Source of the DNA: Agaricicola taiwanensis
GTDB taxonomy: Bacteria; Pseudomonadota; Alphaproteobacteria; Rhizobiales; Methylopilaceae
Direction of reading: 5' to 3'
Assembly (NCBI RefSeq): GCF_014635245.1
Contig: NZ_BMCP01000001.1
Span: 868,001 to 932,000 of the forward strand
DNA length: 64,000 nucleotides
Both the position numbers and the translations under genes were made by a program. This document shows positions 19,273 through 29,623 of this stretch, piece after piece. Each line of letters starts with the position of its first letter. Positions within the stretch are counted from its first letter, which is position 1. The notes beneath the pieces were generated by a model that made no database searches, was not told the DNA's origin, and saw only the letters and a program-made list of their open reading frames with translations.

Positions 19273-21021
19273 ATGAATGACGTCCCACCCAGCGCCTCCA
19301 TGACGTCCGGCGCGGGCTATCGGGTCCTTGCACGCAAATATCGGCCTCAGAATTTCGATCATCTGATCGGTCAGGAGGCCATGGTCCGCACCCTGACCAA
19401 TTCCTTCGCCTCGGGCCGCATCGCGCAGGCCTGGGTGCTGACCGGCGTGCGCGGCGTGGGCAAGACGACCACAGCGCGCATCCTTGCACGGGCGCTTAAT
19501 TACGAGAAGGCGGACGGCTCCGTCAAAGGCCCGACGGTCGATCTTTCCGAACTCGGCGTTCACTGCGAAGCCATCATGGAAAGTCGCCATGTGGACGTGC
19601 TGGAGATGGATGCGGCTTCGCGCACCGGTATCGAGGACGTTCGCGAGATCCTTGACGGCGTGCGCTACGCGCCGGTGTCGGCACGCTACAAAGTCTATAT
19701 CATCGACGAAGTGCACATGTTGTCGGAGAAGGCGTTCAACGCTTTCCTCAAGACGCTCGAAGAGCCGCCGCCGCACGTCAAATTCGTCTTTGCCACCACC
19801 GAAATCCGCAAAGTACCCGTCACGGTGCTGTCGCGCTGCCAGCGCTTCAACCTGCGCCGTGTCGATGCGGCCATGCTGGTGGAGCATCTCGGCCGCATCG
19901 TCACCAATGAAAAGGTCGAGGCCGAAGCCGAGGCTTTGGCGCTCGTCGCCCGTGCGGCGGAAGGCTCGGTACGTGATGCCTTGTCGCTGCTCGACCAGGC
20001 CATCGCCCACGGGCAGGGCCGTGTTGAGGTCGAGGAAGTGCGCGCGTTGCTCGGTCTCTCCGATCGCGGCCGCATCGTCGACCTGTTCGAGACGGTGATG
20101 AGGGGCGATGCTGCCGGCGCATTGGCGGAGTTCCGCGATCTCTATGACGGCGGTGCCGATCCGGCCGTGGCTTTGACCGATCTCGCCGAATTCGTTCATT
20201 TCGTCACCCGGGTGAAGCTCTCGGAGGCCGCGCTGCAGGACCCGGCGGCCACGGAAGCGGAGCGCACGCGCGGCGCCGATTTCGCCGCGCGCCTTTCCAT
20301 GCGCGCGCTCAGCCAGGCCTGGCAGATCCTGACCAAGGGCATTCAGGAGGTACAGGTCTCCCCAAAGCCGGCCATGGCGGCCGACATGGTGTTGATGCGC
20401 CTTGCCTATGCCAGCGATCTGCCCACGCCCGACGACGCGTTGAGAATCCTGCGCGAGGGCGGCGCGGCCCCGGCAGGCGCGGCGCCTTCCGTGCCCTCCG
20501 GCGGAGGCGGTGGCCCGCGCGCGGCTCTTGCCTATCAGCAGGCGCCTCATGCCATGGCGCGGCCGCAGGCAGCACCGGCGCGGCGCATCGATACCTTCGA
20601 ACAGGCCATTGCCATGGCGGCGGAAAAGCGCGACATCGCCTTCAAGATCGCGCTGGAATGCGACGTGCGGCCGGTCCGGTTCGAGGATGGGCACATTGAA
20701 TTTGAGCCCGCGCAGACAGCCGCGCCCGATCTCGCCCAGGTCATCCAGCGCAAGCTGTCCGAATGGACCGGCCGCCGCTGGATCGTCTCGGTAGGGCGCG
20801 CTGAAGGCGTGCTGACGGTGCGCGAGCGCGAGGAGGCGGAGAAGCAGGAGAGGCGGCGCGGGGTCGCCGCGCATCCTCATGTCCAGGCCATCCTCGATAG
20901 ATATCCCGGTGCGCAGATCGTCGAGGTTCGCACCAACAAGCCGCCGCAGCCGGAGGCGGATGCCGTGGCCGAGCCCATGGACGCTGACGCCGTCATGGAC
21001 GATGATGACGATATTTTCTGA
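19273..21021 (+). CDS. dnaX: DNA polymerase III gamma/tau subunit
   Basis: 582 residues from ATG 19273. A longer frame from 19219 would overlap the SRP RNA and is not used. It has the clamp-loader AAA+ core: Walker A GVRGVGKTTTARIL (about residue 58), Walker B YIIDEVHML, sensor-1 FATTEIRKVPVTVLSRCQRF. The zinc-module cysteines of E. coli DnaX are mostly lost (a single Cys in GVHCEAIMESRHVD), as in other rhizobial DnaX proteins. The C-terminal region beyond about 410 is Pro/Ala-rich and then tau-like. It loads the beta clamp at the replication fork. It is followed by ybaB and recR in the usual operon. Confidence 0.94.
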   Translation: MNDVPPSASMTSGAGYRVLARKYRPQNFDHLIGQEAMVRTLTNSFASGRIAQAWVLTGVRGVGKTTTARILARALNYEKADGSVKGPTVDLSELGVHCEAIMESRHVDVLEMDAASRTGIEDVREILDGVRYAPVSARYKVYIIDEVHMLSEKAFNAFLKTLEEPPPHVKFVFATTEIRKVPVTVLSRCQRFNLRRVDAAMLVEHLGRIVTNEKVEAEAEALALVARAAEGSVRDALSLLDQAIAHGQGRVEVEEVRALLGLSDRGRIVDLFETVMRGDAAGALAEFRDLYDGGADPAVALTDLAEFVHFVTRVKLSEAALQDPAATEAERTRGADFAARLSMRALSQAWQILTKGIQEVQVSPKPAMAADMVLMRLAYASDLPTPDDALRILREGGAAPAGAAPSVPSGGGGGPRAALAYQQAPHAMARPQAAPARRIDTFEQAIAMAAEKRDIAFKIALECDVRPVRFEDGHIEFEPAQTAAPDLAQVIQRKLSEWTGRRWIVSVGRAEGVLTVREREEAEKQERRRGVAAHPHVQAILDRYPGAQIVEVRTNKPPQPEADAVAEPMDADAVMDDDDDIF

Positions 21022-21033
21022 AGGAAGCGTACC

Positions 21034-21354
21034 ATGAAAGACATGCTCAACATGCTGAAGCAGGCCCAGGCCGTTCAGTCGAAGATGAAGGAGATGCAGG
21101 CCGAGCTTGAGCAGCTTGAGGTGGACGGCGTCTCCGGTGCTGGCCTCGTCGCCGTGCGGCTTTCGGCCAAGGGCGAATTGCGCTCCATCGTCATTGATCC
21201 CTCCCTGGCAAAGCCGGAAGAGATCGAGATCCTGGAGGATCTCATCGTCGCGGCCCATGCGGACGCTCAGACCAAGGCCGCGCAGCTCATGCAGGAGAAG
21301 ATGCAGTCCGTCACCGGCGGCCTCCTGCCGCCGGGCGTGAAGCTGCCCTTCTGA
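21034..21354 (+). CDS. ybaB: YbaB/EbfC family nucleoid-associated protein
   Basis: 106 residues. A helical N-terminus ([19 protein letters not shown]) and central [20 protein letters not shown] are characteristic of this small dimeric DNA-binding family. It lies 12 bases after dnaX and 13 before recR, the conserved dnaX-ybaB-recR arrangement. The protein binds DNA and may assist RecR-dependent repair or act as a regulator; the exact role is unsettled. Confidence 0.93.
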   Translation: MKDMLNMLKQAQAVQSKMKEMQAELEQLEVDGVSGAGLVAVRLSAKGELRSIVIDPSLAKPEEIEILEDLIVAAHADAQTKAAQLMQEKMQSVTGGLLPPGVKLPF

Positions 21355-21367
21355 GGCGTTCGGCTCA

Positions 21368-21973
21368 ATGCCATCCTCCGTCGCGGGCCCCGAGATCGAG
21401 CGCCTGATCCAGCTCCTCGGCCGCCTGCCGGGGCTCGGGCCTCGTTCGGCGCGTCGCGCGGCCTTGCAGCTCATCCGGCGCAAGGAGCAGCTTCTGACAC
21501 CCCTGGCATCCGCCATGGCCGAGGCGCGCGACAAGATCGTCGTCTGCTCCTCCTGCGGCAATGTCGATACCTCCGATCCCTGCACCATCTGCCGTGACGA
21601 GCGTCGCGATCCCTCGATCCTGGTCGTGGTGGAAGATGTGGCGGACCTTTGGGCGCTGGAGCGGGCAGGGGCCATCCGCGCCCGATATCACGTTCTCGGC
21701 GGGGTGCTCTCGGCCATCGACGGGCGACGACCCGAGGATCTCAACCTCGCAACACTCGCAGCCCGTGTGGCTGAGGGCAGCATTGGCGAGGTGATCCTGG
21801 CCCTCAATGCAACGGTGGACGGTCAGACGACAGCTCACTACATCACCGACCTCCTCGCGGCGCAGGGCGTGAAAGTCACCCGGTTGGCCCATGGCGTGCC
21901 GGTGGGAGGTGAGCTCGATTACCTCGACGAGGGGACGCTGGCCGCGGCGCTCAAGTCCCGCACCACCTTCTGA
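21368..21973 (+). CDS. recR: recombination mediator protein RecR
   Basis: 201 residues, full family length. The N-terminal helix-hairpin-helix ([22 protein letters not shown]), the C4 zinc finger ([16 protein letters not shown], about residue 58-73) and the Toprim domain beginning [16 protein letters not shown] are all present. RecR with RecO/RecF loads RecA at single-strand gaps. It is the third gene of the dnaX operon. Confidence 0.95.
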   Translation: MPSSVAGPEIERLIQLLGRLPGLGPRSARRAALQLIRRKEQLLTPLASAMAEARDKIVVCSSCGNVDTSDPCTICRDERRDPSILVVVEDVADLWALERAGAIRARYHVLGGVLSAIDGRRPEDLNLATLAARVAEGSIGEVILALNATVDGQTTAHYITDLLAAQGVKVTRLAHGVPVGGELDYLDEGTLAAALKSRTTF

Positions 21974-22045
21974 TCAGGCGCGGACACTGGACCCGCGCCG
22001 CGTCTGCCTTCAAGTTGGACGAGGGATTCGGCGAAAGGATGTGGC

Positions 22046-23758
22046 GTGCAGGGCAAGGGCGGTGAGACAGCGGAGCGGCGCAATGTGCTCTCGGATTTCC
22101 TGCAGCGCCGCACGCTCGTCATGCTTGCGCTGGGGTTTTCGGCGGGCCTACCCAATCTCCTGATCTTCGACACACTTTCCGCCTGGCTGCGGGGCGAGGG
22201 CATCTCGCTGGCGGTGATCGGCTTTTTCAGCCTGGCCACATTGGCCTATTCGGCGAAGTTTCTCTGGGCACCGCTGGTTGATCGCACGCGCGTGCCGCTC
22301 ATCACCGGCTGGCTGGGGCATCGGCGCTCCTGGATGCTGCTGGCGCAGGCGGCCGTCATTCTCGGGCTTTGGGCGATCTCCGGCAGTGATCCGGCAAGCC
22401 AGCTCGGTTTTGTCGCCACCGCGGCCGTCTTCGTCGGCTTTGCCGGCGCGACGCAGGACATCGTCATCGACGCTTGGCGCATCGAGGCCGCCGACGACAG
22501 CCAGCAGGGCATCCTCGCGGCGGCCTATCAGTGGGGCTATCGCGTGGCGATCATCACCGCCGGCGCGGCGCCGCTGGTCCTTGCCCAGGCCTACAGCTGG
22601 AACATCTCCTACGCCGTCATGGCCGCGCTCATGGGCATCGGTGTGCTGGCGGTCCTCGTCGCGCCGCGCGAAAGGGAACATGCGGTGCGGCCCATCCCCG
22701 CCGCCGACCTGCCGGCCCGCCCCTTCGCCGAGGCCGCCGAGTGGCTGGTGCGCGGCCTCCTCTTCATCACGGGCGCGTTGATCGCCGGCGCGGGATTGAT
22801 GGGCGATCCGACCCCACTGACGCTTATGACGGGGCTTGCCGGTTCAGCGGATGCTTTCGGCCTGGCACCGTTGTGGAAGGGCCAGTCCTACAGCATCGCG
22901 CTCCAGATCGGCGCGGTGGCACTCGGTCTTGCGATCATCGCCATGGGGTGCTGCGCCATCCCCGGTCATCGCACGCGTCCCGGCGTCTATCTCGGCGGCT
23001 CCTTCGGCGCGCCGCTGGCGGATTTCTTCCGGCGCTACGAGGGATCGGCCGCGCTGATCCTCGCCCTCATCTGCATCTACCGGGTGTCGGACTTCGTCCT
23101 CAACATCATGAATCCCTTCTATCTCGACCTCGGCTTCACCATGGTCGAGATCGCCGAGGTCCGGAAGATCTTCGGGGTCTTCGCATCGCTCGGCGGTGTC
23201 ATTCTCGGCGGCTATGCCATTGCCCGCTTCGGGCTGATGCGGTCGCTGCTGGTGGGGGCCTTCGCCGGCGCCATCAGCAATCTCGCCTTCGTCTTCCTCG
23301 CGACATCGGGGCATTCCCTGCCGGCGCTTTATGTGGCCATCGGCGTCGACAATGTCTGCGGCGGTTTCTCCGGCACCTGCCTCATCGCCTATATGTCGAG
23401 CCTGACCTCCTCAGGTTTTACCGCGACCCAATATGCTCTCTTCTCCTCGCTTTATGCCCTGCCGGGAAAGCTGCTTGCCTCGCAATCCGGCCGGATTGTG
23501 GAAGGGGCGGCGAGAGGCGCGGAAAGCGGCGGGCCCGTCGCGCCACTGATGGCGCTCTTTACCGGCACCACGCCGGAATCCTATGCGGCCGGCGCCGCCA
23601 AACTGGCGGTATCGCCGGCCGCCCTCGGCGTGGGCTACGTCACCTTCTTCCTCTATTCCGCTTTGATCGGCGTATTTGCCGTGGTGCTGACAGTCATGGT
23701 GATGATCAGGCCAACCCGAGGGGCCGCGCCCGCGCCTGAAGAGGTGCCGGCGCGCTGA
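22046..23758 (+). CDS. AmpG-like MFS muropeptide permease
   Basis: 570 residues from a GTG start with a GAAAGGA upstream. It is a polytopic protein with about 14 hydrophobic segments, as in AmpG. The conserved AmpG-type sequence GFSAGLPNLLIFDTLSAWLR opens the first helix, followed by KFLWAPLVDR and GFAGATQDIVIDAWRIE. AmpG imports GlcNAc-anhydroMurNAc peptides from the periplasm for wall recycling. It is 72 bases after recR and convergent with rmuC. A substrate other than muropeptide is possible, since MFS specificity is not read from these motifs alone. Confidence 0.85.
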   Translation: MQGKGGETAERRNVLSDFLQRRTLVMLALGFSAGLPNLLIFDTLSAWLRGEGISLAVIGFFSLATLAYSAKFLWAPLVDRTRVPLITGWLGHRRSWMLLAQAAVILGLWAISGSDPASQLGFVATAAVFVGFAGATQDIVIDAWRIEAADDSQQGILAAAYQWGYRVAIITAGAAPLVLAQAYSWNISYAVMAALMGIGVLAVLVAPREREHAVRPIPAADLPARPFAEAAEWLVRGLLFITGALIAGAGLMGDPTPLTLMTGLAGSADAFGLAPLWKGQSYSIALQIGAVALGLAIIAMGCCAIPGHRTRPGVYLGGSFGAPLADFFRRYEGSAALILALICIYRVSDFVLNIMNPFYLDLGFTMVEIAEVRKIFGVFASLGGVILGGYAIARFGLMRSLLVGAFAGAISNLAFVFLATSGHSLPALYVAIGVDNVCGGFSGTCLIAYMSSLTSSGFTATQYALFSSLYALPGKLLASQSGRIVEGAARGAESGGPVAPLMALFTGTTPESYAAGAAKLAVSPAALGVGYVTFFLYSALIGVFAVVLTVMVMIRPTRGAAPAPEEVPAR

Positions 23759-23761
23759 CCT

Positions 23762-24943
23762 TCACTCGGCGGCGACGCTGCGGGCGATGGGGTTCGGCAG
23801 TGCTTCCGGTGCGGCGCTGGAGCCGGAAAATTCCATCTGGTCGATGCGGGAGCCCCGCTTCTGGATCTTCGCGGCCGAGATGTCGATGTCGGAGAGATCC
23901 TGTTCCACCTGGCCGAAGTGGCTTTTCAGCTTGCCGGTCCGGTCGACAAGACGGCGCACGTCATCGAGCAGCTTGCGCACCTCGTCCTGGATGAGGTGGG
24001 CCTGCTCGCGCATGGCGGCGTCACGCACCAGCCCTTGCACCACCTGGATCGCCAGCATGAGCAGTGAAGGCGAGACCACCAGAACGCGCGCCTTGTGGCT
24101 GCGCTGCACCACATCCTCGAAGCGCTCGTTCAGCTCGGCATAGATGGATTCCGACGGCACGAAGAGAAGCGCGATATCCTGGGTTTCGCCGGGCACGAGA
24201 TATTTCTCCGACACATCCTTGATGTGCTTGCCGATGTCGGATCGCACCCGCGCTTCCGCGACCCGCTCCATCTCGGGGCCGCTGGCGAGCCGAAGCTGCT
24301 CGAAGGCTTCCAGCGGAAACTTCGCGTCGACGGCGAGCGCCCGCGCATCGCCGGGAAGATAGATGAGACAGTCGGGACGCACACCGGTGCCGAGCGTCGT
24401 CTGGAACGAATAGCCGCTCGGAGGCAGCGCATCCTTGACGATGGCTTCCATCCGGCCCTGGCCGAAGGCGCCGCGGGCCGGCTTGTTCGCAAGGATGGCT
24501 TTGAGGCCCGTGACCTGGTCGGTGAGGCTGGTGATGCTGTCCCGGGCCGCGTCGAGCACGGCGATGCGTGCCTCCAGCTTCTGCAATTGCTCGGTCGTGG
24601 CGGCGGTGCCGCGCGTCAGGTTCTCGCCCACGCGCTGCGTCACCTGATCGAGCCGTTCGGTGACGCTGCGGCCAAGATCGGCCTGCCGCTGGGCCAGTGC
24701 TTCCGCGAAGGCCTGAAGCCGTCCCGCCATCTCCGCATGGGCGCGTGTGAGATCGGCGATATGGCTGTCCGCGGCCTGCGCCCGCTCACCATGGCTCGCG
24801 GCCTCCAAAGCCCGCTGCCGCGACATCCGTCCCAGCGCCACAAGGAGCGCGACGAGCAGAAGCAGCACGAGGAGACCTAGACCGGCCATGGCTTGGCTGG
24901 CGGTGACGACGGTGTTGCCAATGGTAAGGATCGGAGTTTCCAT
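23762..24943 (-). CDS. rmuC: DNA recombination protein RmuC
   Basis: 393 residues from the ATG at 24943, which has AAGGGA six bases upstream; an earlier in-frame ATG at 24994 lacks a good ribosome site. A single N-terminal helix (AMAGLGLLVLLLLVALLVAL) is followed by a coiled coil (Ala/Gln/Glu-rich, about 45-140) and the RmuC nuclease-like domain (LPPSGYSFQTTLGTGVRPDCLIYLP is the entry, continuing AVDAKFPLEAFEQL). RmuC limits inversions between short inverted repeats in E. coli. It is convergent with the AmpG-like gene. Confidence 0.92.
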   Translation of the reverse strand: METPILTIGNTVVTASQAMAGLGLLVLLLLVALLVALGRMSRQRALEAASHGERAQAADSHIADLTRAHAEMAGRLQAFAEALAQRQADLGRSVTERLDQVTQRVGENLTRGTAATTEQLQKLEARIAVLDAARDSITSLTDQVTGLKAILANKPARGAFGQGRMEAIVKDALPPSGYSFQTTLGTGVRPDCLIYLPGDARALAVDAKFPLEAFEQLRLASGPEMERVAEARVRSDIGKHIKDVSEKYLVPGETQDIALLFVPSESIYAELNERFEDVVQRSHKARVLVVSPSLLMLAIQVVQGLVRDAAMREQAHLIQDEVRKLLDDVRRLVDRTGKLKSHFGQVEQDLSDIDISAAKIQKRGSRIDQMEFSGSSAAPEALPNPIARSVAAE

Positions 24944-25487
24944 GCCGTCCCTTAGCAGGATTCGCATCACCTTTCGAGAACAAAAAAAGAACATTTGCTG
25001 ATAAAGGCGTGCCCGATATGGGCATCGGGGCGCTTTCGAGACCTTTGTTGCGAGGTGTTTGGCTCATGAGTCACAGAATATGGCGCCGCCCTGCGCAGAG
25101 GCAGCCAGTCTTGAAGGGTGCTTCTAGATGTAATGTTTTGCGGCGCAACAATTCCGGATCGGGCGTGGAGCCGTGCGCAAGGCAGTATAGATCGCCCAAT
25201 GTGATCAACGATCTTTGTTGGTGGGTGAGTAGGACTCTGGAAACAGGCGGATTTTCCGCCAAACTTCTTCGAAGAATAGAAGGAATCCATACAATAATAA
25301 ATTGGTAATTTCTGAAATAGATGCACCTACACCAAGAATAAAATTGCGATTTTATTCAAACATTAATCAAATTTTAGTCACGATGGCGAGAATGAGGAGC
25401 ATAGCTCTAGGCGCTCGCCAGCAGGATGGCTGGTCGAGGCGAGAGTGAGAAACCCCGGTCGGCGACAGAAGGTCGTCGAGGAGCCAA
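24944..25487. other. 544-bp intergenic region, AT-rich toward its right end
   Basis: No convincing gene is seen. A 99-codon frame at 25009-25308 has no recognisable domain and no ribosome site. The last ~200 bases become strikingly AT-rich (25240-25390) compared with the GC-rich flanks, just upstream of the chemoreceptor gene. This may reflect a promoter region or decayed foreign DNA. Confidence 0.4.
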
Positions 25488-27197
25488 ATGATGTCTTTTC
25501 TTTCACATTTTCGCATTCTCACGAAGATCATCGCGTTGATCCTGTTCCTGTCTGGAGTGACAGTGGGCGTTGCCGTGATGGGCACCAGTTCGCTGAGCAG
25601 TCTCAATGATGCAACGGACCGCATGGAAGTGGCCGCCGCGAACGCCCTGACCGCAGGACGCCTCAACACCAATCTGGTGGCGATCAACCGTGGCGAGTTT
25701 CGCATCGCCATTGATCCAAGCCCGGAAAATCTCAAGCAGGTTCAGACACAGATCGACGAAGAGGCGGCTCTTTTCCAGAAACGTCTCGATGAAATGAAGA
25801 GCAGCGAAAATAGACTTGTGAAAGGGCACATCGAGAAAATCGAGCGTCAGTGGCTAACCTATCGCGGCGAACTCGAGGGGACGATCAAGATCGCCAAGGA
25901 TGTCGGCAACTTTGAGATCGGTGAAGAAACCCGTCGCCTCCGTGATAGCGCCATGGCCAGCCGCCAGGCGGCGGAGGATCTCAGGGCCTCCCTTCGCACG
26001 ATGGCCACGGAACTGGATGATCGAGTCTCGACGGTTTCGGCTGAAGCGACGGCAGAATACGAAGCGACCTCCGGCCTAATGATCGGCGTATCCGCTGCGG
26101 GCATCGTTCTTGGACTTGTGTTCGGCTTTGCCATCGGTCAGTTCGGCGTTGCGAAACCCATCCGCATGATCGTTGACCTGCTTCAGCGCTTGGCTAATGG
26201 CGAGCTGAACGTCGATGTCACCGGCACCGAGCGTAAGGATGAGGTCGGCGACGTCGCCCGTACCGCGCTCACCTTCAAGCAGAACGGTCTCGACAAGATC
26301 CGTCTCCAGCAGGAGCAGGAAGAAAGCAAGCGGCTTTCGGAGGAACAGCGCAAGAAGGAGATGATGAAGATGGCGGATGATTTCGAAAACGCCGTCGGCG
26401 CCATCGTTCAAACCGTTGCTTCAGCCTCGCATGAACTTGAAACCGCGGCCTCCACGCTGACCCAGACCGCCGATCGCACCCAGCAGCTCTCCGTTCTTGT
26501 GGCGAGCTCCTCTGAGGAGGCGTCGTCCAACGTTCAGTCCGTGGCGTCCGCTTCTGAGGAACTGGCGACATCGGTACAGGAGATATCCCGTCAGGTTGCC
26601 GAATCCTCGCGGATAGCACGCGATGCGGTGGATCAGGCCGACAGGACCGACACGCGTATCAATGAGCTTTCCGAAGCGGCGGACCGCATCGGTGAAGTGG
26701 TCCAGCTCATCACCGCCATCGCGGAGCAGACCAATCTCCTGGCTCTCAACGCCACGATTGAAGCCGCACGTGCCGGTGAGGCGGGTAGAGGGTTCGCCGT
26801 GGTCGCCCAGGAGGTCAAGGAACTCGCAAGCCAGACCTCCAAGGCAACTGACGAGATCGCATCCCAGATCAGCGGTATCCAGAAGGCGACGCAGGATTCG
26901 GTTGGGTCGATCCAGGAGATCAGCACCACGATCAAGCGCGTGGCGGAAATCGCCTCCTCGATTGCAGCAGCCGTCGAGGAACAGGGGATCGCCACGCAGG
27001 AGATCGCACGCAACGTTCAGAATGCCGCGATCGGCACGTCCGAGGTTGCCTCGAACATCGGCGAGGTCAACAACGGCGCTGCGGACACGGGCAGCGCCTC
27101 GACCCAGGTCCTTTCCTCCGCGCAGGAGCTTTCCAGAGAGGGCAGCCGATTGAAGATGGAAGTCGATGGCTTCCTTCAGACGGTGCGTGCGGCCTGA
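25488..27197 (+). CDS. methyl-accepting chemotaxis protein
   Basis: 569 residues (two adjacent ATGs; either could start). Membrane segments lie at about 9-31 and 191-215 and flank a periplasmic four-helix-bundle-like sensor of ~155 residues. A HAMP domain follows ([21 protein letters not shown]), then the signalling domain with the highly conserved hairpin tip [25 protein letters not shown] (split here only for context). It relays ligand binding to CheA/CheW. No CheR/CheB pentapeptide tether is at the C-terminus (ends FLQTVRAA). It stands alone, with its own terminator, so it is an orphan receptor. Confidence 0.94.
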   Translation: MMSFLSHFRILTKIIALILFLSGVTVGVAVMGTSSLSSLNDATDRMEVAAANALTAGRLNTNLVAINRGEFRIAIDPSPENLKQVQTQIDEEAALFQKRLDEMKSSENRLVKGHIEKIERQWLTYRGELEGTIKIAKDVGNFEIGEETRRLRDSAMASRQAAEDLRASLRTMATELDDRVSTVSAEATAEYEATSGLMIGVSAAGIVLGLVFGFAIGQFGVAKPIRMIVDLLQRLANGELNVDVTGTERKDEVGDVARTALTFKQNGLDKIRLQQEQEESKRLSEEQRKKEMMKMADDFENAVGAIVQTVASASHELETAASTLTQTADRTQQLSVLVASSSEEASSNVQSVASASEELATSVQEISRQVAESSRIARDAVDQADRTDTRINELSEAADRIGEVVQLITAIAEQTNLLALNATIEAARAGEAGRGFAVVAQEVKELASQTSKATDEIASQISGIQKATQDSVGSIQEISTTIKRVAEIASSIAAAVEEQGIATQEIARNVQNAAIGTSEVASNIGEVNNGAADTGSASTQVLSSAQELSREGSRLKMEVDGFLQTVRAA

Positions 27198-27229
27198 ATC
27201 CCGCAGATAAGGTTTGATTACGACAGGGG

Positions 27230-27260
27230 CCATCGGCGATGAATATCGCCGGTGGTTTTC
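27230..27260 (+). terminator. intrinsic terminator after the chemoreceptor gene
   Basis: An 11-bp stem (CCATCGGCGAT with ATCGCCGGTGG, one G-T pair, loop GAAT) is followed by TTTT, 33 bases after the stop of the chemoreceptor gene. Confidence 0.8.
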
Positions 27261-27361
27261 CATTAAGCCAAAATAGCACGCGGATCGGGTCGCGAATTTT
27301 TCAGGGCAAACGGGGTGTATTGTTGACGGGGCGCGAGGCGCCGCTTATCTCCGCGAGCATC

Positions 27362-27916
27362 ATGTCGATCTTGCCCATTCGCATCATTCCCGACTCCGTT
27401 CTGCGCCAGAAGGCCGAGCCCATCGCCGCGGTCGACGACGATGTGCGTCGGCTGATGGATGATATGCTGGAGACCATGTACGACGCGCCCGGCATCGGTC
27501 TTGCCGCACCGCAGATCGGCGTCCTGAAGCGCATCGTCGTGCTCGACGTCTCGCATCGCGAGCAGGACGATGAAGAAGGCGAAGGGGACGAGGCGGCGGA
27601 AAAGCCGGTCGATCGCAAGCCCATGTTCATCGCCAATCCGGAGATCGTCTGGGCGTCCGAGGAAACCAGGACCTACGATGAAGGCTGTCTCTCGATCCCC
27701 GATTACTACGAGGAGGTCGAGCGGCCGGCACGTGTGCGGGTGCGGTACCTCGATCGTGACGGCAAGCAGCAGGAGGTCGATGCCGATGGCATTCTGGCCG
27801 TCTGTCTCCAGCATGAGATCGATCATCTCGACGGCGTGCTCTTCATCGACCACCTGTCGAAGCTGAAGCGTGACCGGGTCACCAGGAAGTTCGCCAAGCA
27901 AGCCAAGCGCGGCTAG
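27362..27916 (+). CDS. def: peptide deformylase
   Basis: 184 residues from ATG 27362. A longer frame beginning at 27239 would start inside the preceding terminator and is rejected. The three metalloprotease motifs are present: [17 protein letters not shown] (Cys metal ligand) and QHEIDHLDG (two His ligands and catalytic Glu). A Glu/Asp-rich insert (about 68-84, [15 protein letters not shown]) is larger than in E. coli Def. It removes the N-formyl group from nascent proteins and is paired with fmt, which adds it. Confidence 0.95.
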   Translation: MSILPIRIIPDSVLRQKAEPIAAVDDDVRRLMDDMLETMYDAPGIGLAAPQIGVLKRIVVLDVSHREQDDEEGEGDEAAEKPVDRKPMFIANPEIVWASEETRTYDEGCLSIPDYYEEVERPARVRVRYLDRDGKQQEVDADGILAVCLQHEIDHLDGVLFIDHLSKLKRDRVTRKFAKQAKRG

Positions 27917-27947
27917 CCCTCGCACAGCGCTCCGAAAGGGCTTCAAC

Positions 27948-28877
27948 ATGCTTCGGGTCGTTTTCATGGGAACGCCGGATTTTGCGGTTCCCACGCTCTC
28001 CGAGATCATCGGCACCGGCCACGATGTCGTCGCGGTCTATACGCGTGCGCCCAAGCCCGCCGGGCGCGGCATGGAGCTGACCAAGACACCCGTGCACCGC
28101 TTCGCGGATGGCTTCGGCATCCCGGTTTTCACGCCGAAGACACTGCGCGATGCCGATGCGCAGGAGATCTTCGCAAGCCATGGTGCCGACGTGGCCGTGG
28201 TGGTGGCCTATGGCCTTATCCTGCCGCCGCCGGTGCTCGCCGCTCCCGCGCACGGCTGTCTCAATCTTCATGCCTCCATTCTGCCGCGCTGGCGCGGCGC
28301 GGCGCCCATCAACCGCGCCATCATGGCCGGAGATGCCGAAACGGGCGTCGGCATCATGCAGATGGAGGAGGGCCTTGACACCGGCCCCGTCGCCATGGAG
28401 GAGCGGATCGAGATCGGACGCGATGACGCCGCCGGCGATCTTCACGACCGTCTTGCGCGCCTGGGCGCCGATCTGATGCACCGCGCCCTCGGCGCCGTCA
28501 TGCGCGGCGGCCTGACCTTCCGCCCTCAGCCGGAGGAGGGCGTCACCTATGCCGCCAAGCTGACCAATGCCGAGACCAGGATCGACTGGCAGCGGCCGGC
28601 GGCGGAGATCCACGATCATATCCGGGGCCTCAGCCCCTTCCCCGGAGCCTGGTGCGAAGCCGATCTCGGCAAGGGGCCGGAGCGGCTGAAGATCCTGCGC
28701 AGCGCGGCCGGCATGGGGGGCGGCGCGCCCGGCACGCTTCTGTCGGAAGCAGGCGATATCGCCTGCGGCGCGAGCGCGGTGAAGCTGCTGCAGGTGCAGC
28801 GCGCCGGCAAAGGCCCCATGGCCTGGGACGACTTCCAGCGCGGCGCGCGTCTTGCCCTTGGCACGAGCTTCGGCTGA
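27948..28877 (+). CDS. fmt: methionyl-tRNA formyltransferase
   Basis: 309 residues from ATG 27948, where homology begins ([17 protein letters not shown]). The N-10-formyl-THF-binding catalytic core has [14 protein letters not shown] and [16 protein letters not shown], and the C-terminal tRNA-binding OB domain ends near [16 protein letters not shown]. It formylates Met-tRNAi using 10-formyl-tetrahydrofolate. It lies 31 bases after def and shares one base with truA (TGATG). Confidence 0.95.
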   Translation: MLRVVFMGTPDFAVPTLSEIIGTGHDVVAVYTRAPKPAGRGMELTKTPVHRFADGFGIPVFTPKTLRDADAQEIFASHGADVAVVVAYGLILPPPVLAAPAHGCLNLHASILPRWRGAAPINRAIMAGDAETGVGIMQMEEGLDTGPVAMEERIEIGRDDAAGDLHDRLARLGADLMHRALGAVMRGGLTFRPQPEEGVTYAAKLTNAETRIDWQRPAAEIHDHIRGLSPFPGAWCEADLGKGPERLKILRSAAGMGGGAPGTLLSEAGDIACGASAVKLLQVQRAGKGPMAWDDFQRGARLALGTSFG

Positions 28878-29623
28878 TGCCGCGCTACAGGCTCCTGATC
28901 GAATATGACGGCACCCACTTTTCCGGATGGCAGCGCCAGGAGAATGGGCCCTCCGTTCAGGGCGCCATTGAAGCCGCCATCGCGGCCTTTACCGCCGAGG
29001 ATGTGAAGATCCGCGGCGCTGGCCGCACCGATGCCGGCGTACACGCACGCGGACAAGTCGCACATGTCGACATCGTCAAGGATTGGCGAACCGATACCGT
29101 ACGCGATGCCACCAATGCCCATCTCCGCGGGGCCGGCGTGGTGATCTTGGCGGCCGACAAGGTCGAGGACGACTTCGACGCCCGCTTCTCGGCCACCGCC
29201 CGGTCCTATGAATATCTGATCCTCGATCGCCGCACACCGCCCGCTCTTGATCGCGGCCGGGTCTGGCACGTACCGGTCAGGCTCGACCATGAGGCCATGC
29301 ACCAGGCGGCAAAGGTCCTGCTTGGCCGCCACGACTTCACGACATTCCGCGCCTCCGAGTGTCAGGCCAATTCGCCGGTGCGGACACTTGATCGTCTCGA
29401 CGTCAGCCGCGAGGGCGAAATGGTGGTGGTGCGGGCGAAAGCGCGCTCTTTCCTGCACAATCAGGTGCGCTCCATGGTCGGTTCGCTGAAGCTCGTCGGC
29501 GAGGGCAAGTGGACCGCCAAGGATCTGCGCGCAGCGCTTGAGGCGGCCGACCGCAAGGCCTGCGGACCGACCGCGCCAGCCGCGGGGCTCTGCTTCATGA
29601 GCGTCGACTATCCGGAAAAGTAG
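28877..29623 (+). CDS. truA: tRNA pseudouridine(38-40) synthase
   Basis: 248 residues from ATG 28877, overlapping the fmt stop by one base. The catalytic Asp lies in [17 protein letters not shown] (about residue 52), and the N-terminal [18 protein letters not shown] is the TruA signature. It isomerises U38-40 in the anticodon stem of many tRNAs. The 3' end overlaps the convergent dapE gene by 16 bases. Confidence 0.95.
   Translation: MPRYRLLIEYDGTHFSGWQRQENGPSVQGAIEAAIAAFTAEDVKIRGAGRTDAGVHARGQVAHVDIVKDWRTDTVRDATNAHLRGAGVVILAADKVEDDFDARFSATARSYEYLILDRRTPPALDRGRVWHVPVRLDHEAMHQAAKVLLGRHDFTTFRASECQANSPVRTLDRLDVSREGEMVVVRAKARSFLHNQVRSMVGSLKLVGEGKWTAKDLRAALEAADRKACGPTAPAAGLCFMSVDYPEK

Noticed and set aside
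19207-21675. 822-codon minus-strand open frame
   Set aside because: Antisense to dnaX-ybaB-recR, low-information sequence.
25009-25308. 99-codon frame upstream of the chemoreceptor
   Set aside because: No ribosome site, no recognisable domain and an atypical composition.
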